NCBI GenBank assembly: GCA_030248215.1
Contig: JASANG010000403.1
Coordinates: 124,001-188,000, forward strand
From: Enoplolaimus lenunculus
Taxonomy: Eukaryota > Nematoda > Enoplea > Enoplida > Thoracostomopsidae
Direction of reading: 5' to 3'
Length of the DNA: 64,000 nt
Shown one piece after another: positions 23,469-34,327 of this stretch. Numbering within the stretch: position 1 is the stretch's first letter; each line of letters starts with the position of its first letter. The translations under genes were made by a program, and so were the position numbers. Below the pieces are notes generated by a model that was not told where the DNA came from, did no database searches, and was given only the letters and a program-made list of their open reading frames with translations.

Positions 23469-25615
23469 ATTTTACTGATCAACACCCACAATCATTTCGA
23501 CCATGTTGGATGTAATTATATATTTTCAAATGATGAGGGCAAGCATTACAGAACATTGGTAGGTTTGGTGTTTAAACTTTATGATCCTTTAGCACACGAG
23601 CGTTGTTGCGTGCGTTGTTTCAACAACTGTGGCTAACGGCAAATATCCAATCGTTTTTATAGATTGTAGACTAATGTAAAAATCATGGCCATAACAGTAT
23701 TATACATATAAACCAGGGTGCAACCGGAATTACAATTTACCGGAACCTGAATTTGACAATTTTACCGGAGCCGGAACCGGAAAGTGAAAAATGCATTTCC
23801 CCAAAAATTTCATTTTAATCTTATTTTTTGCGCTATTATTTGTGAAATAACCTTAGTCGAACATAGGTATTTATTTTATTTTAGATTTTCATCATCGAGT
23901 GAAGTGAAATCCACCATCAATGGCTTATATTCGGAGTACAATTGGCTTTCAAAATAGATTCTTAAAAATTAGCAAAGTTAAGAAAACGGCCAAATTATAA
24001 CACCGGAATTTTTAAATCCGGTAAAAATTTACCGGAACCGGAAGGTGAAAATATGCCGGAACCGGAACCGGAATTCCGGTTGCACCCTGATACAAACATA
24101 TTCCTAAGCGTGAGCGAAACCTAAGCTTAAGCGTAACGATAAGCTTATACCTAAACATACCAAAAAATAGCTCTAAAGCTAAAGCTTACTCGATTGTAGT
24201 CCCGTGGAAAATGGTCCGTCGTTAATCTATACATGGGCTAAACGTTATAAGTGGGAATTTTTAAGAAATATGCGATGATTGTTAGTTTTGTTCCACGGTA
24301 TGTGTAGCAATGATGTCAATAATGCAAAACAATTCGTTTTAAAAAGCGTTTGTAGTTATGATAAACGAACATTCTGACATGCTAGAAACAGTTACTAAAT
24401 ACCGTTTTGCGACGATAGCGATTTTTAGAGTTTCATGCCGTTGCAAAAATTATTTTGAACGACGCGTTTGAAACGACAAAGTGTTTAAGTTAATTTTGGG
24501 ATTATAATTTTGACACGATTGCTTCCACCGTACAGTGTTTGGTAATATACGGTAGAATGAATGTACGAGTCCAGACAAGTATATTGTGACCTTCTCAGGT
24601 AGAGCATTATGCTCCAGTCTTGGAGTATGCCAATGCAAACAGCCATTGTCAATTGAGTGATATAAGATTTATGCTTTGTCTAAAAATTTGCATTCGCCCG
24701 AGTAAAATTGTTACTTTGCACAGCAACAGCTTCTTTGTTCTGTGTGACGCATTCGCGCGTAGTCTCAAACATGTGTATCACGTTCTCGTATCATCGGTTG
24801 GTAATTGATCGCCGTTTGTTTCGAACTAAAGATGACGCATTGCATTATGTGAACCAAATTTAACTCTGCTACTGGTGAATTTTTATTCCGGCCGTTCTCG
24901 GAATTTATTTATTACTAACTGGCGATAGTTACTATACACCGTTGAGAATACTATTGTATTATTTCAGGACGTTTGCATGAGTGATCGATCGAAATCGTAC
25001 AGCATTGACTTGTTCAATTCGTTAGGAAAGTTTGTTGGTTGCCCAACGCGACCGTATACAGTAACCAGATGGCTTGCAGACGGTGAACGTATTGCAATTT
25101 CTAACAACAAGGAATCAGATGAACGCGAGCAAACTGAAGTTAATTTTATGGATCCGTCCTATTTGTATATCATTCAGTGTCCAGGGCATACACCCGACTC
25201 ACTGGCGATCTGGTATCCTGTTGAACGGAAACTATTTGTCGGTGATTTTATTTATCGGTGGGCGGGAATATTGGCAATAGGCGTGGACAGTAGTGTAACG
25301 GAGTATTTGGATTCGGCAAGGAAACTGGTAGAATTTGTAAACTTGGTTTCGGTGAATGAATATGGACAGTCGCCAAAAGATGTTGATATTACATTGTGCT
25401 GCGGACATATTGATGACCAGCTCAAATCTGATTGGCTAAATCGATTCGTTGAGCTACTAGGCAAAGTTGTCGACGGGACGGCGTCCGGTGGCGGACTTTG
25501 GTGGGCTCAGTTTGATAACGAAGATCGAGCTTTGTCGTTTGTGTACCGCAGAGGCATTACAATGGATTTTGTGCTTAAACCAATTTTGAAGATGTTGTGT
25601 TGGTTCCGGAAATAA
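23469..25615 (+). CDS. Metallo-beta-lactamase-fold hydrolase, 3' two exons (5' part unresolved)
   Basis: Two exons are clear. Exon 23469-23558 follows TTTTTAG, ends TTG|GTAGGT and encodes INTHNHFDHVGCNYIF, the HxHxDH metal-binding motif. Exon 24968-25615 follows ATTTCAG and runs 215 codons to TAA. It carries the third ligand in CPGHTPDS, the bridging Asp in KLFVGDFIY and the last His in CCGHID. Both junctions are phase 0. All metal ligands of a two-zinc metallo-beta-lactamase-fold hydrolase are therefore present, so it is probably active. Overall layout (HFDH, then VTRWLADGE, then PGHT, then GD-IY) resembles MBLAC2-like proteins, thioesterases in animals, but substrate is not determinable here. 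The N-terminal segment before the HxHxDH motif was not found. The 1.4-kb intron holds a hAT-type MITE at 23714-24089. Confidence 0.82.
23714..24089. mobile_element. hAT-type MITE with CAGGGTGCAACCGGA ends
   Basis: Perfect 15-base terminal inverted repeats, CAGGGTGCAACCGGA at the left and its complement at the right. Flanking 8-mers ATATAAAC and ATACAAAC match at seven of eight positions, as expected for a hAT target duplication. Lies in an intron of the metallo-beta-lactamase-fold gene. A truncated relative runs off the right edge of the window at 63904-64000. Confidence 0.85.
24115..24190. repeat. Degenerate telomere-type (GCCTAA/TTAGGC) tract
   Basis: Words such as CCTAAGC, ACCTAAGC, TAAGCTTA recur every 6-12 bases. 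See the separate finding on interstitial TTAGGC tracts. Confidence 0.5.
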
Positions 25616-25746
25616 CTCACGATAGCTCAATTCAATTAAAGATTTTAATTTACGATTTGGGACGAGACCAAGGACGTAGCCATGGGACAGTTTAGGGGTC
25701 ATAGTTTTTTGAGATTTTTGCGGAAGGTTATAAGAAATTTTTCAGT

Positions 25747-26164
25747 TACTGTATTGACCCGAATAAGAGGGGGGATTGATATTTTTTGGCCTCTCCAGAG
25801 GGTACCCCCCTTGTTATTCGGTTACGGACTGTTATTTATTTTTAACCCGCCCTCCGCCGTCCTTCGTTAATGAAATATATTCGGTACTGCAACTGTCCGT
25901 TGAATTAAACGTTAAGGGCGATAATGCAATGATATACTTAGGAATGTACTTTCAAAATTCAACTATATATACGCTTTAAAGTTTCGAACTCAAATTATTT
26001 GCCCCTGGAATCCTTTATGCGCTTACAATTAGGGATAATTGACATTTATGGACTCTAATTAGGGTTTAGGGACTCTATCCGCTTACGGACTCTTATTGGG
26101 AATACGGACTGCTATCGATTTGTGCTCAAAATGGGGACCCCCTCTTATTCGGGTCAATACAGTA
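25747..26164. mobile_element. Mariner-type MITE, copy A (TA target)
   Basis: Inverted ends CTGTATTGACCCGAATAAGA and complement, about 25 bases, flanked by TA. Length 418 bases. Interior words CCGCTTACGGACT, GGGACTCTATCCGC and GAATTAAACGTT are shared with copies at 27469, 28513, 28681, 44989, 55238 and 62059. No coding capacity; open frames inside are chance. Confidence 0.88.
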
Positions 26165-27468
26165 GGCACAGGAAATATTTTTAAACTTTCATAGAACGTG
26201 GCTTTCTTTCCAAAATCCTGACGACGTGCATGGACAATATATTTTCTAATTTTTATCAAGCGTCGTATACACGTTGTTATTTAGTGTGAAAGTTGAGCTT
26301 GAGGTTATATTTATTTTGTTGTTTAAGCCGAGTATCCTAATATGCGTTCAACTGAAAGCCGAAATTTGGTCGTCCGGGCGCGTTTGAGTGTTTTACGTGT
26401 AGAGCGTTACGCCGGAATAGTAAATACAATTATAAAATTATAGTATATGTTATTTTTGGTAAAATATGATTCATTACACACGAAACAGAGTGAAACAGCT
26501 GGATTAATTTGGTCAATTACGATAATTGCTTGTCCGTTTAGCCTAAGCCTAAACATAAGTATAAACAAACCTAAACGTGAGACTTATTTATATATGCGTA
26601 GTCTTAAGCCTGAACTTAAACTCCTAGTACAGTCTCTCCGAATTTGCACGTCAATAGTATTAGCATGGGTCGATATCGAAGTGGAATCTATTAGCTACAA
26701 TGATTTTGCAAGGTCTTGTTTTAGTATGTCTTACTTCTAATTTTACCTAAAATTTTTCGCGGATGACGCCCATATTACAAACGTACACATTCACTAAATA
26801 GTAAGAATAGTTTTTTAGAGTGTATGGTTACCTGTAGTTTGTTAATCTTATATATTTTCACAAATGATCTGTTTGTTTATTCAGCCTGTGTCGCATATTG
26901 TCAGCTTAAAAACTACCGTTGTTCGAGAAACTTAAATAGGTTTCTTCGTTATATTGATATAGGAGTTTAAGAGTCTTCTCTGCGCACTAAAAGCTTATAT
27001 TGCATCGCGTATTGCAATATTTGCAATGCATATTGTTGCTAGTTTATATACCGCATAATTGCAGACTCGCATTAATATAGAAGACGAATTTGTGCTATAG
27101 CGACTGCAGTGAAAAGTAACTCAAAAGATTGTTGGTGTAATTCAACAACTCTAATACGGAAGGGTTGTTTTTCGCTGCAAGACCGCTTTTAGACTGTGTA
27201 TTTTTGATATGGGTTGAGGAATACGTAAATTACCATTTAGATGCAATGCTTAAAGTTTTCTTGTTTAAGTAGAGAAACGTGAGGGCATTGCGCTATCGTT
27301 GTTGTTTTTATTTTCTAGCAACGTTTTTGTGCTTTATTGCAGGTTGAATTTCGGTTTTATTTGGAATATGTGAAGAAAGTCTGAAATATGCTTTACTTCT
27401 AGTTTTAGTTTCAATTGTTCAGTATTGGTTCGACTTTAAAGTGAATGAAGTTTTGCGTTTTACAAGCA
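26165..27468. other. Intergenic, nothing recognised
   Basis: A weak GCCTAA-type tract lies at 26539-26625. The 97-codon frame at 26447-26740 is AT-biased and starts within that tract; I see no reason to call it a gene. Confidence 0.4.
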
Positions 27469-27842
27469 TACTGTAGTGACCCGAATAAGAGAACGGGGAC
27501 TGATATTTATTTGTCCTTTCCAAATGGTACCCCTGTTATTCGGTTACGGACTGTTATTTATTTTTATCCCACGATCTGCCACCCTTCGTTACTGATATAT
27601 CCAGCATTGCAATTATCCGGTGAATTAAACGTTTATTTGTGTTGTTTCAATAGCTTGAGCGGTAATACAAGGTTATGCTTAGGAATGTACTTTCAAAACT
27701 TAAGTACGCTTTAAAGTTTCGAACTGATGCTGGAATCATTTATGCGCTACAATTACGGATAATTGACATTTATCAGGGTGCAACCGGAGGTGAAAAATAC
27801 CGGTGCCGGAGATGAGGCGAAATTAAGTAGTAAAAATGATGG

Positions 27843-28110
27843 TTAACCCTTTCTCACATGAATATTTTCTATTTCCCCTGAGACCTACTTTTATGCTAGG
27901 ATTCGAACTCCAGTGACTGGAGTGGGAGGCGTATACCATCACCACTCAGCTATAGGAGCTTGACGCTCGAGCCCGAGGGGGCTCTCACGTCTTGTGGTGA
28001 TTTAGTTCTATGTATACGTGTTGCAATTGTTCAACACGGTGCGATATATATTTAACATATATACACCGCGCTGAGTTGCCTATAGGCAATTCAAAGTCAG
28101 AAGGGGTTAA
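27843..28110 (-). mobile_element. piggyBac-type MITE with tRNA-like core, copy 1 (innermost)
   Basis: Flanked by TTAA on both sides with inverted ends CCCTTTCTCACAT at the left and CCCCTTCTGA (complement of the right). This is the TTAA target and C-rich ends of piggyBac elements. Inside, on the minus strand, is a tRNA-like segment (27894-27962). The second copy, in opposite orientation, is at 59874-60134. Confidence 0.8.
27894..27962 (-). tRNA. tRNA-Gly(CCC)-like sequence within a MITE (pseudo-tRNA)
   Basis: Reads a perfect A box TAGCTGAGTGG and a B box GAGTTCGAATCC at tRNA spacing, with GCCTCCCAC in the anticodon loop region, which would give a CCC (glycine) anticodon. Stems are imperfect, notably the T stem and acceptor, so it is probably not a working tRNA but a promoter-bearing tRNA-derived module. 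Confidence 0.5.
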
Positions 28111-28512
28111 TTAGTTAATTTTAGCCAGTATCTGCAAAATGTTGTTAAGTTGTTTGGTTTCACGCTAATTTTCTGCTAAATTTCGTCAATTGTTTCATGA
28201 AAATTGTGACAAAAGTCAATTGAAACACGCAACAGATAAATTTCATAAAATGCAAAATTTTACTACCGAATTGCCGCAACCTCCGGCAAAAATTCTACCG
28301 GAGCCGGAGGCACCCTGACATTTATGGACTTTAATTTAAGGGTTAGAGACTCTATATCCGTCTACGGACTTTTATTACGGATGTGGACTAGTTGATTGAG
28401 ACTCAAATGGGGACCCGCTCTTATTCCGATCACTACAGTATACATCACGACAGCAGGTTTGGTTTCAGGTTTACTGTTTCACATCTATGCAAGGGCTCCT
28501 GAAAACATTAAG

Positions 28513-29411
28513 TACTGTAATTACCCCAATAAGATGGAGGTAGACTGATATTTATTTGGCCTTTTCAGAGGGTACCCCTGTTGTTCCATTAGGACTGTCA
28601 TTTATTTGTAACCCGCCCTCCGACACCCTTCGTTAATACTGATATAAATCCTATATTGCAAATATCAATTGAATTAAATGTACTGTAGTGACCTGAATAA
28701 GATGGGGGCTGATATTTATTTGGCCTCTCCAGAGGGTACCCCCCTTGTTATTCGGTTACGGGCTGTTATTTATTTTTAACCCACGCTACGCCGACCTTCG
28801 TTAATGTTGTGTATCCGGTACTGCAATATTATCCGTTGAATTAAACGTTTATTTGTTTTGCGTCAATAGCTTGAGCAATAATACAAGGTTATACTTATAG
28901 GAATGTACTTTCAAAATTTAACTACGCTTTAAAGTTTTGAAGTCAAATTATTTGGTCCTGGAGTAATTTATGCGCTACAATTAGGGTTAATTGACATTTA
29001 TTGACTAAATTAGGCTTTAGGGACTCTATCCGCTTACGGACCCTTAGGAATACGGACTCCAGTTGATTCGGACTCAAAATGGGGACCCCATCTTATTACC
29101 CCTCCCCCTCTTATTCGGGTCAATACAGTATATTTTTGTTCAAAAAGCTTGAGCGATAATGTAAACTTTAGAAATGTACTTTCTAAGCTTATGTATGTTG
29201 AAAACTTTTGAACTCAACTTTTATTTGGTCCTGGAGTCATTTATGCACTACAATTAGGGACAATTGACATTTAGCGACTACATTAAGGTTTAGGGACTCT
29301 ATCCGCTTACGGACTCTCTATTAGGGATACTGACTCCTATTTATTGCGACTCAATATGGTGACCCACTGTTATTACCTACCACACCCTATCTTTTTGAGT
29401 CCACTACAGTA
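28513..29411. mobile_element. Mariner-type MITE, copy C, interrupted by copy D
   Basis: TA-flanked, left end CTGTAATTACCCCAATAAGA, right end near GAGTCCACTACAG then TA. The element is split by copy D (28681-29130), which sits at a TA in the GAATTAAATG/TATTTTTG junction. Without D its length is 449. More diverged than D, so older. Confidence 0.82.
28681..29130. mobile_element. Mariner-type MITE, copy D, nested in copy C
   Basis: TA-flanked ends CTGTAGTGACCTGAATAAGA and complement ending CGGGTCAATACAG. Length 450. Inserted into a member of its own family. Confidence 0.88.
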
Positions 29412-30995
29412 TAGTACAGAAAAGTCATTTTTTGTGTTCTGTATGCCCCTTGTGTAGGATTGTTTTAAAACCTTATATATATTTTGAGAAATCTTGGCAA
29501 TCGTGAAAGCTTTCGAAATTGTTCCAACGTTACGAACTATCCCTTTGAACGATGCAATTTTTGTAAAAGTGCGAATAATTTCATTTACCAAATTTGACGA
29601 AACCTAAAGGCAAATGTTCTACATGAGCACGAGCTCGAGTTTCTGCCGAAGAAGATCGCAAGCCTCCGGCTGTACCCTGTCGAACATTTTATTTTTGTTT
29701 ACGTTTGCGTGAGTCCGAAATACCAACTCGTCACGGCACAACCGGAGGTCTGCCTCCATCTCCGGCAGAAAATTGATTTTCGTCTCCGGTATTTTTCAAC
29801 GCCGGCAGCAACGTGTTTATCTGAAGGTTAATTTTTCAATGGTGTAACGATTGTAATGTGTTGTAAATGTTTCGATTGCGTAGATATTCCACTGAATTCA
29901 TTTCCTTGGCCCTCTTATACTCGAGTGAATCATAGTACCACTACAACATGCGATCATTACAACAACTTTTAACACCGATATATGTGCATATCTATGTCAA
30001 TCGTTTCCTTTTATATACACTTAGCATGCGTGCGGGGATGACGTTTAAACTTTAGCAACGTGGGACACGATTTGTCCCTATCAAAACGTTGGGTAGCATT
30101 TTGTCTGGTTGGCAACCCTATACCACATTCCAAAAACCGCACTTGTCTGCTAATATCATAACTGGATCCCACCTTTGTTCGTCGATGTCATGACATTCCT
30201 CTTGTTGTCAGTGGACCTCATATTACAACTTGACAGGGTCTGCGTATATATTACACATCTAGGTATTGTGTATGCCGAATGTAATATGATATTGACAGAC
30301 AAGAAAGTTAGTATCATATAACATCCGCAGACGGGCTCAAAAGGCAGGTGTAAAAAACTGTGAGTATTTGAGCTTTAGTTCGAACTTCTGGTATATTCTG
30401 CATAATGTTGACCAATTAAAGTAAAATATGTTTCAAAATCGAATAGTCTATATAATGATATCCGTTGTTCGTAATAGCTTCGGTTTGGGGTATTTTCGTT
30501 TTCCGTTTAGTTATACTCATTGATGCGTTTCATATAGGACAAACATTTCGATCCGAGTGATGAAAAATTGTTTTGTTCATTAAGATGCTTCAAAATATTT
30601 TAACAAAACTTCACATACCTATACGTGGTTTATTTTAATTTGTGTATGCAGTGTGGAAATTGTCAGCAGCAATAGACGGTTGCTGATTGACATTTTTAGT
30701 AAGTTTTCAAAAGACAGGTAACTATTTTCAGAAATACATGTAGTTGTCATTTAAAATTTATTTTAACAAACGGTAGTTAATATTTAAATTTGGTTAAATG
30801 TTTAATTTATAATGTACAGCTACTAGGTACTATGCGCAAACTTTAGGAAAACAATGTCCTCTAAATTTTAGCATTTGTAAATATTTTGTGAAGCCAATTG
30901 TTTACTTTTAACGGATAATAGATGTAGTTGGTTGTACAACAAGTCGTCCACAACCGCTGAGAAGTTCCACATCGCGTACACAGATTAATGTAAAG
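29412..30995. other. Intergenic with hAT-MITE end remnants
   Basis: About 29664-29683 resembles a right end of the CAGGGTGCAACC family and about 29736-29765 a left end followed by CCGGAGG words. No gene seen before the promoter at 30996. Confidence 0.45.
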
Positions 30996-31004
30996 CTATA
31001 AAAG
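30996..31004 (+). promoter_or_regulatory. TATA box candidate of the four-pass membrane protein gene
   Basis: CTATAAAAG lies 164 bases upstream of the chosen ATG at 31168, in otherwise AT-rich DNA with no other strong candidate between. Confidence 0.4.
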
Positions 31005-31167
31005 TTTGTTTAGGTTACCTCTCATGTATGCTGATTAAATTAGTGTTGTAGCGCAATTATTTACTAGCTGCGTTGATTTTAAACGTGCTATCTTCAAAGC
31101 GTTTACTTCATCAACGAGGGTGGAAAATTTAGCTCAAAAATAGAAACTATTGACAATTATTTTTAAT

Positions 31168-32028
31168 ATGATGCACCATCCAGCAATATCACCGTTATCA
31201 ACTGTGGATACTTCGTTTCTACGTTACGGTTACATTTTTGTTACGCTAAGTAGCGTTAGCTGTATTGCTTACTTGGTCGCCGGCATATATACTCTCAATA
31301 CAGATGCAGATTTCGAAGCCTACTCAAAATTTATGGTTGTCCTTGTCATACTTGCGCTTGCAATTAACGCGGTCCTTACATTTGGCATTAATCATCGAAA
31401 AACAATTTTGGTAACAACGTATTTGACTGCAGATGTTGTTCAGTTGATTGCAGGAATGGTGGTGTTGGTATTTCACTCAAATACCGTAGGATGCTTGTGT
31501 TCAGAACAGTGCCGAACCGAAAACGGATACGGAACATCAACAAAATTTGTTCGTCAGTGGCTGGATTATGGGCAAGACGCTCCACAGGTTGTTGAATTAC
31601 GTAAAGTAACAAATGGCGGCGGCAATGGTGGAGGACAAAGTGGTGGTGGACATACGATTGTTATACCTCAAATCACATCGACAACTACAGTAAGCCCCGA
31701 ACAATTGGCTGAACGCGAAGCGTTGCTCGATTTCGATATCTCGTTGGCGGCAACTCTATTGGTGCTTTGGATCATTTACTTGGCGATAAATTTTGTTGCG
31801 TTAGGAGTACAATTTAAAGTCCGCCAGGTGGTCAGACAGTACCGTAAGGCGGCGCGGCACGCTGAAGTTGTCGGTACTGCAGGGTTGCCGAGAAAAATTA
31901 AACGCCGTCAACCAGGAGCCAATAATGAGCTAACGGAAATTGAAGGCTCCGGCGATCCAGACGCTCAACGCGACGGGAAAACTGCACTGGTAGCTGCTGG
32001 CGATACTTCTGCTGCAAGTCTGGCGTAG
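31168..32028 (+). CDS. Intronless four-pass membrane protein, family unrecognised
   Basis: The first ATG is at 31168 (a second at 31171); an in-frame TAG at 31141 bounds the frame upstream, so the start is well placed and the protein is 286 residues. Hydrophobic segments lie at about residues 21-42, 55-76, 80-102 and 190-216. Between segments 3 and 4 is a loop of about 85 residues with CLCSEQC, a glycine-rich GGGNGGGQSGGG linker and a Thr/Ser stretch. The C-terminal tail of about 70 residues is cytosolic if the N terminus is, basic near the membrane (RQYRKAARH, KIKRRQ) and then acidic. Four passes with one long Cys-bearing loop is the plan of claudin, MARVEL and tetraspanin-like proteins, but the signatures of those families (CCG of tetraspanins, W-GLW-C-C of claudins) are absent and the long loop lies between 3 and 4. 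Codon use and composition look like a real gene. Confidence 0.8.
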   Translation: MMHHPAISPLSTVDTSFLRYGYIFVTLSSVSCIAYLVAGIYTLNTDADFEAYSKFMVVLVILALAINAVLTFGINHRKTILVTTYLTADVVQLIAGMVVLVFHSNTVGCLCSEQCRTENGYGTSTKFVRQWLDYGQDAPQVVELRKVTNGGGNGGGQSGGGHTIVIPQITSTTTVSPEQLAEREALLDFDISLAATLLVLWIIYLAINFVALGVQFKVRQVVRQYRKAARHAEVVGTAGLPRKIKRRQPGANNELTEIEGSGDPDAQRDGKTALVAAGDTSAASLA

Positions 32029-34327
32029 ATTGACCGTTGAAGCTAAGCGGACCATGGGTTAAAGCTGGCGACTGCTTTTGATATAGTAATACCTATCTCA
32101 AACACAATACGATGCAATGGCAAAATTCAACTAAAAGCTGCTAGCGACATTCTGCCGCTACTATGGCGCAGTATGGTGGTTGCAACAAAGCGGAACACGA
32201 ACTAAAAGATGGAAACTATTTTTGACGTAATCCTTCTTCCTGAATGAGTTAATCGCATGCGCAACACGAGTTTATTTCCCACACGCGGTCTGTTCGCATT
32301 TACAATTGGACAAACGTCTTGCTTCTGCTTGACCTTTGCAGCTTTGTAGGACACAGAATGAAGCTGAAAACTGTTGTTGATAGTAATATTAATTTCTGAA
32401 TGAATTTTTGCCGATACAAACGATGCTCCAATTCAGCGATGCTGATACCATCATTTTATGGATATATTGCATGTTTGAAGCTCCTATGTTGAAATTGTGC
32501 AATTACAGCTTTATATAACTGGACAATCGGTTTTCTTTTTAAAACTGCAAGTTCACACTGCTTACTGCAGTCGTTGTAAAATTTAGTCCGCTAGCATGGT
32601 TACTGCCGCCAACGAATAATCATTGAAGAAGTGGGACGTTGCGGTCATACGCCGTCTTTATACACAATTAGGTTAACAAACATTTTTTCGAACCATTGTA
32701 ATCTATACGCAACTGCGTCTGTTCATCGGCAAAAATATTTTCTGACAGACTGTGTAGAAATAATCTCATTTCTATTAAGTGAAGGTAAACTGTTTAATGT
32801 GCTAACGTGCCAAAAAGCATTGCATTATACGTAAAAAGGATGTAGATTTTAGCATTAAGTACTGCAAAATTGAGTTCTTACTCACATATTTGTTAAACTT
32901 GGCAGCAGAGCACGGGATGAAGGTATACTTAGGTTTCTGAAAACCAATTGTACATATCATAGCCACCCTTTTTGGAAATATGGTTTTTCGAATGCATTGT
33001 GAAGTATATGTAAAATGTGTCAACTTTATGTTTCCATCTAAAACTACTGAACAATTAGTCTAAAGCTGCTATTAGTTTTGATTGTTTTAATGTTAATTTT
33101 CATTATAAGGGCGCGGTCATTGAACATCAGTGAGACCGGTGGACTAAAAAACTGAGAGGCTTTACGGCTAGGCTTAGGATTAAGATTTGGCTTATATTTA
33201 GGCTTACACCTTGGATTTATACCGAGGTTTAAGCTTAATGATTAAAACGTGGTTTAAACTGAAAATTAGCCATTTTGGAAACAAGTTCGTCCCAAACTAT
33301 CACAAATTTAGTTTTGGTCAAAAAGATTGATAAATCAATATTTTACGATTTGCCACGATTACTATACTGCATTTACCTGCCCGTGTAGGAACTTTAATGC
33401 AGCATGTTTAAGTCGCATTTATCTTGAATGCAGCCAATTATCATTAATTATACACCTATCGCAGCATATTCTTTTATATTAAATTTATACTGCACGCAAG
33501 TGGTCAAAATCCGATAGTAGCAACGTGACACAAAGTTGCCAGTGTTTGCGACACACTTTAGCGTCAAGGTGCAACCGGCGATTTGCTTCAGTCTGCGGCC
33601 AAAAATTGACCAAACTATAGCTTTATTTTTTATGGGATGTGTTGCGAAAAAATTGGATAACAATTGTGCAAATTTTTAGAACCATCCACACGTTATACTC
33701 CCCTCGGTCTGATTGTGTCAATTCCATGGTGTGTGTATGCTGGACGCCTACTTACATGGTTAGGGATAACGGTTATAACCCCTGCCGATAATTTCGGAAA
33801 CGGAAAATGTATCTTAAAAGGAGTTAGAATAACTTGTTAATCCGAGTAGTCCAAAATATCTTTCTCGCTCGCTACAAAACAATATTAATTTGTGTTATGT
33901 TTCAAGGTTGCCTAAGCCAGGTATTTTTCAGACAGTTTTTTAAACAGAAACTAAAATTAAAATAGATTTTACTTGCATTTGTTTTAAGGACGAAAATATT
34001 TTACTTTAAACTAAAATATTAAAAATATGACCAAATAAAAATAAAATCATATATTGCACTGAATTGAAGACAAAAATCGGAAAATTGGCTTGCCACAAAC
34101 TCCAATTTTGAAAAAATTTCAAAAATTGTCAATAAAAGCTTTCGGATGGAAAACAAGAATTGCGATGCGAAATGCTAGAATTTGAGTTTCATTTTATGCT
34201 TAATATATGCTTTCTTCATTAAACAGACAGCACTTGTTGTGGAAAAATTTGCTGCAAGTTAGTATAGTAATAAAAGTCACTAAAAAGACTGGTTTTAGGG
34301 AAAATTAAAAATTAACATTCGCTAAAC
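32029..34327. other. Intergenic between the membrane protein and collagen genes
   Basis: Holds a degenerate TTAGGC tract (33168-33240) and a short CAAGGTGCAACCGGC scrap of the hAT-MITE end (33567-33582). No coding signal. Confidence 0.5.

Larger units (their letters stand above)
27774..28317. mobile_element. hAT-type MITE nested in copy B, itself interrupted
   Basis: Starts CAGGGTGCAACCGGAGG and ends CCGGAGGCACCCTG. Flanked by a perfect 8-base target duplication, ACATTTAT (27766-27773 and 28318-28325). Carries the TTAA-flanked element at 27843-28110. Confidence 0.92.
27469..28440. mobile_element. Mariner-type MITE, copy B, interrupted by a nested insertion
   Basis: TA-flanked ends CTGTAGTGACCCGAATAAGA (left) and complement (right). 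Without the inserted 544 bases and one 8-base target copy, its length is 420, almost identical to copy A at 418. The insertion is the hAT-type MITE at 27774-28317. Confidence 0.88.

Noticed and set aside
27843-28110. Interpretation as an ordinary tRNA-derived SINE
   Set aside because: The ends are inverted repeats flanked by TTAA and there is no 3' tail, which fits a piggyBac-type MITE better.
31150-31167. TTG at 31150 as the start of the membrane protein
   Set aside because: A good ATG follows at 31168 and non-AUG starts are rare in animals; the extra six residues add nothing.
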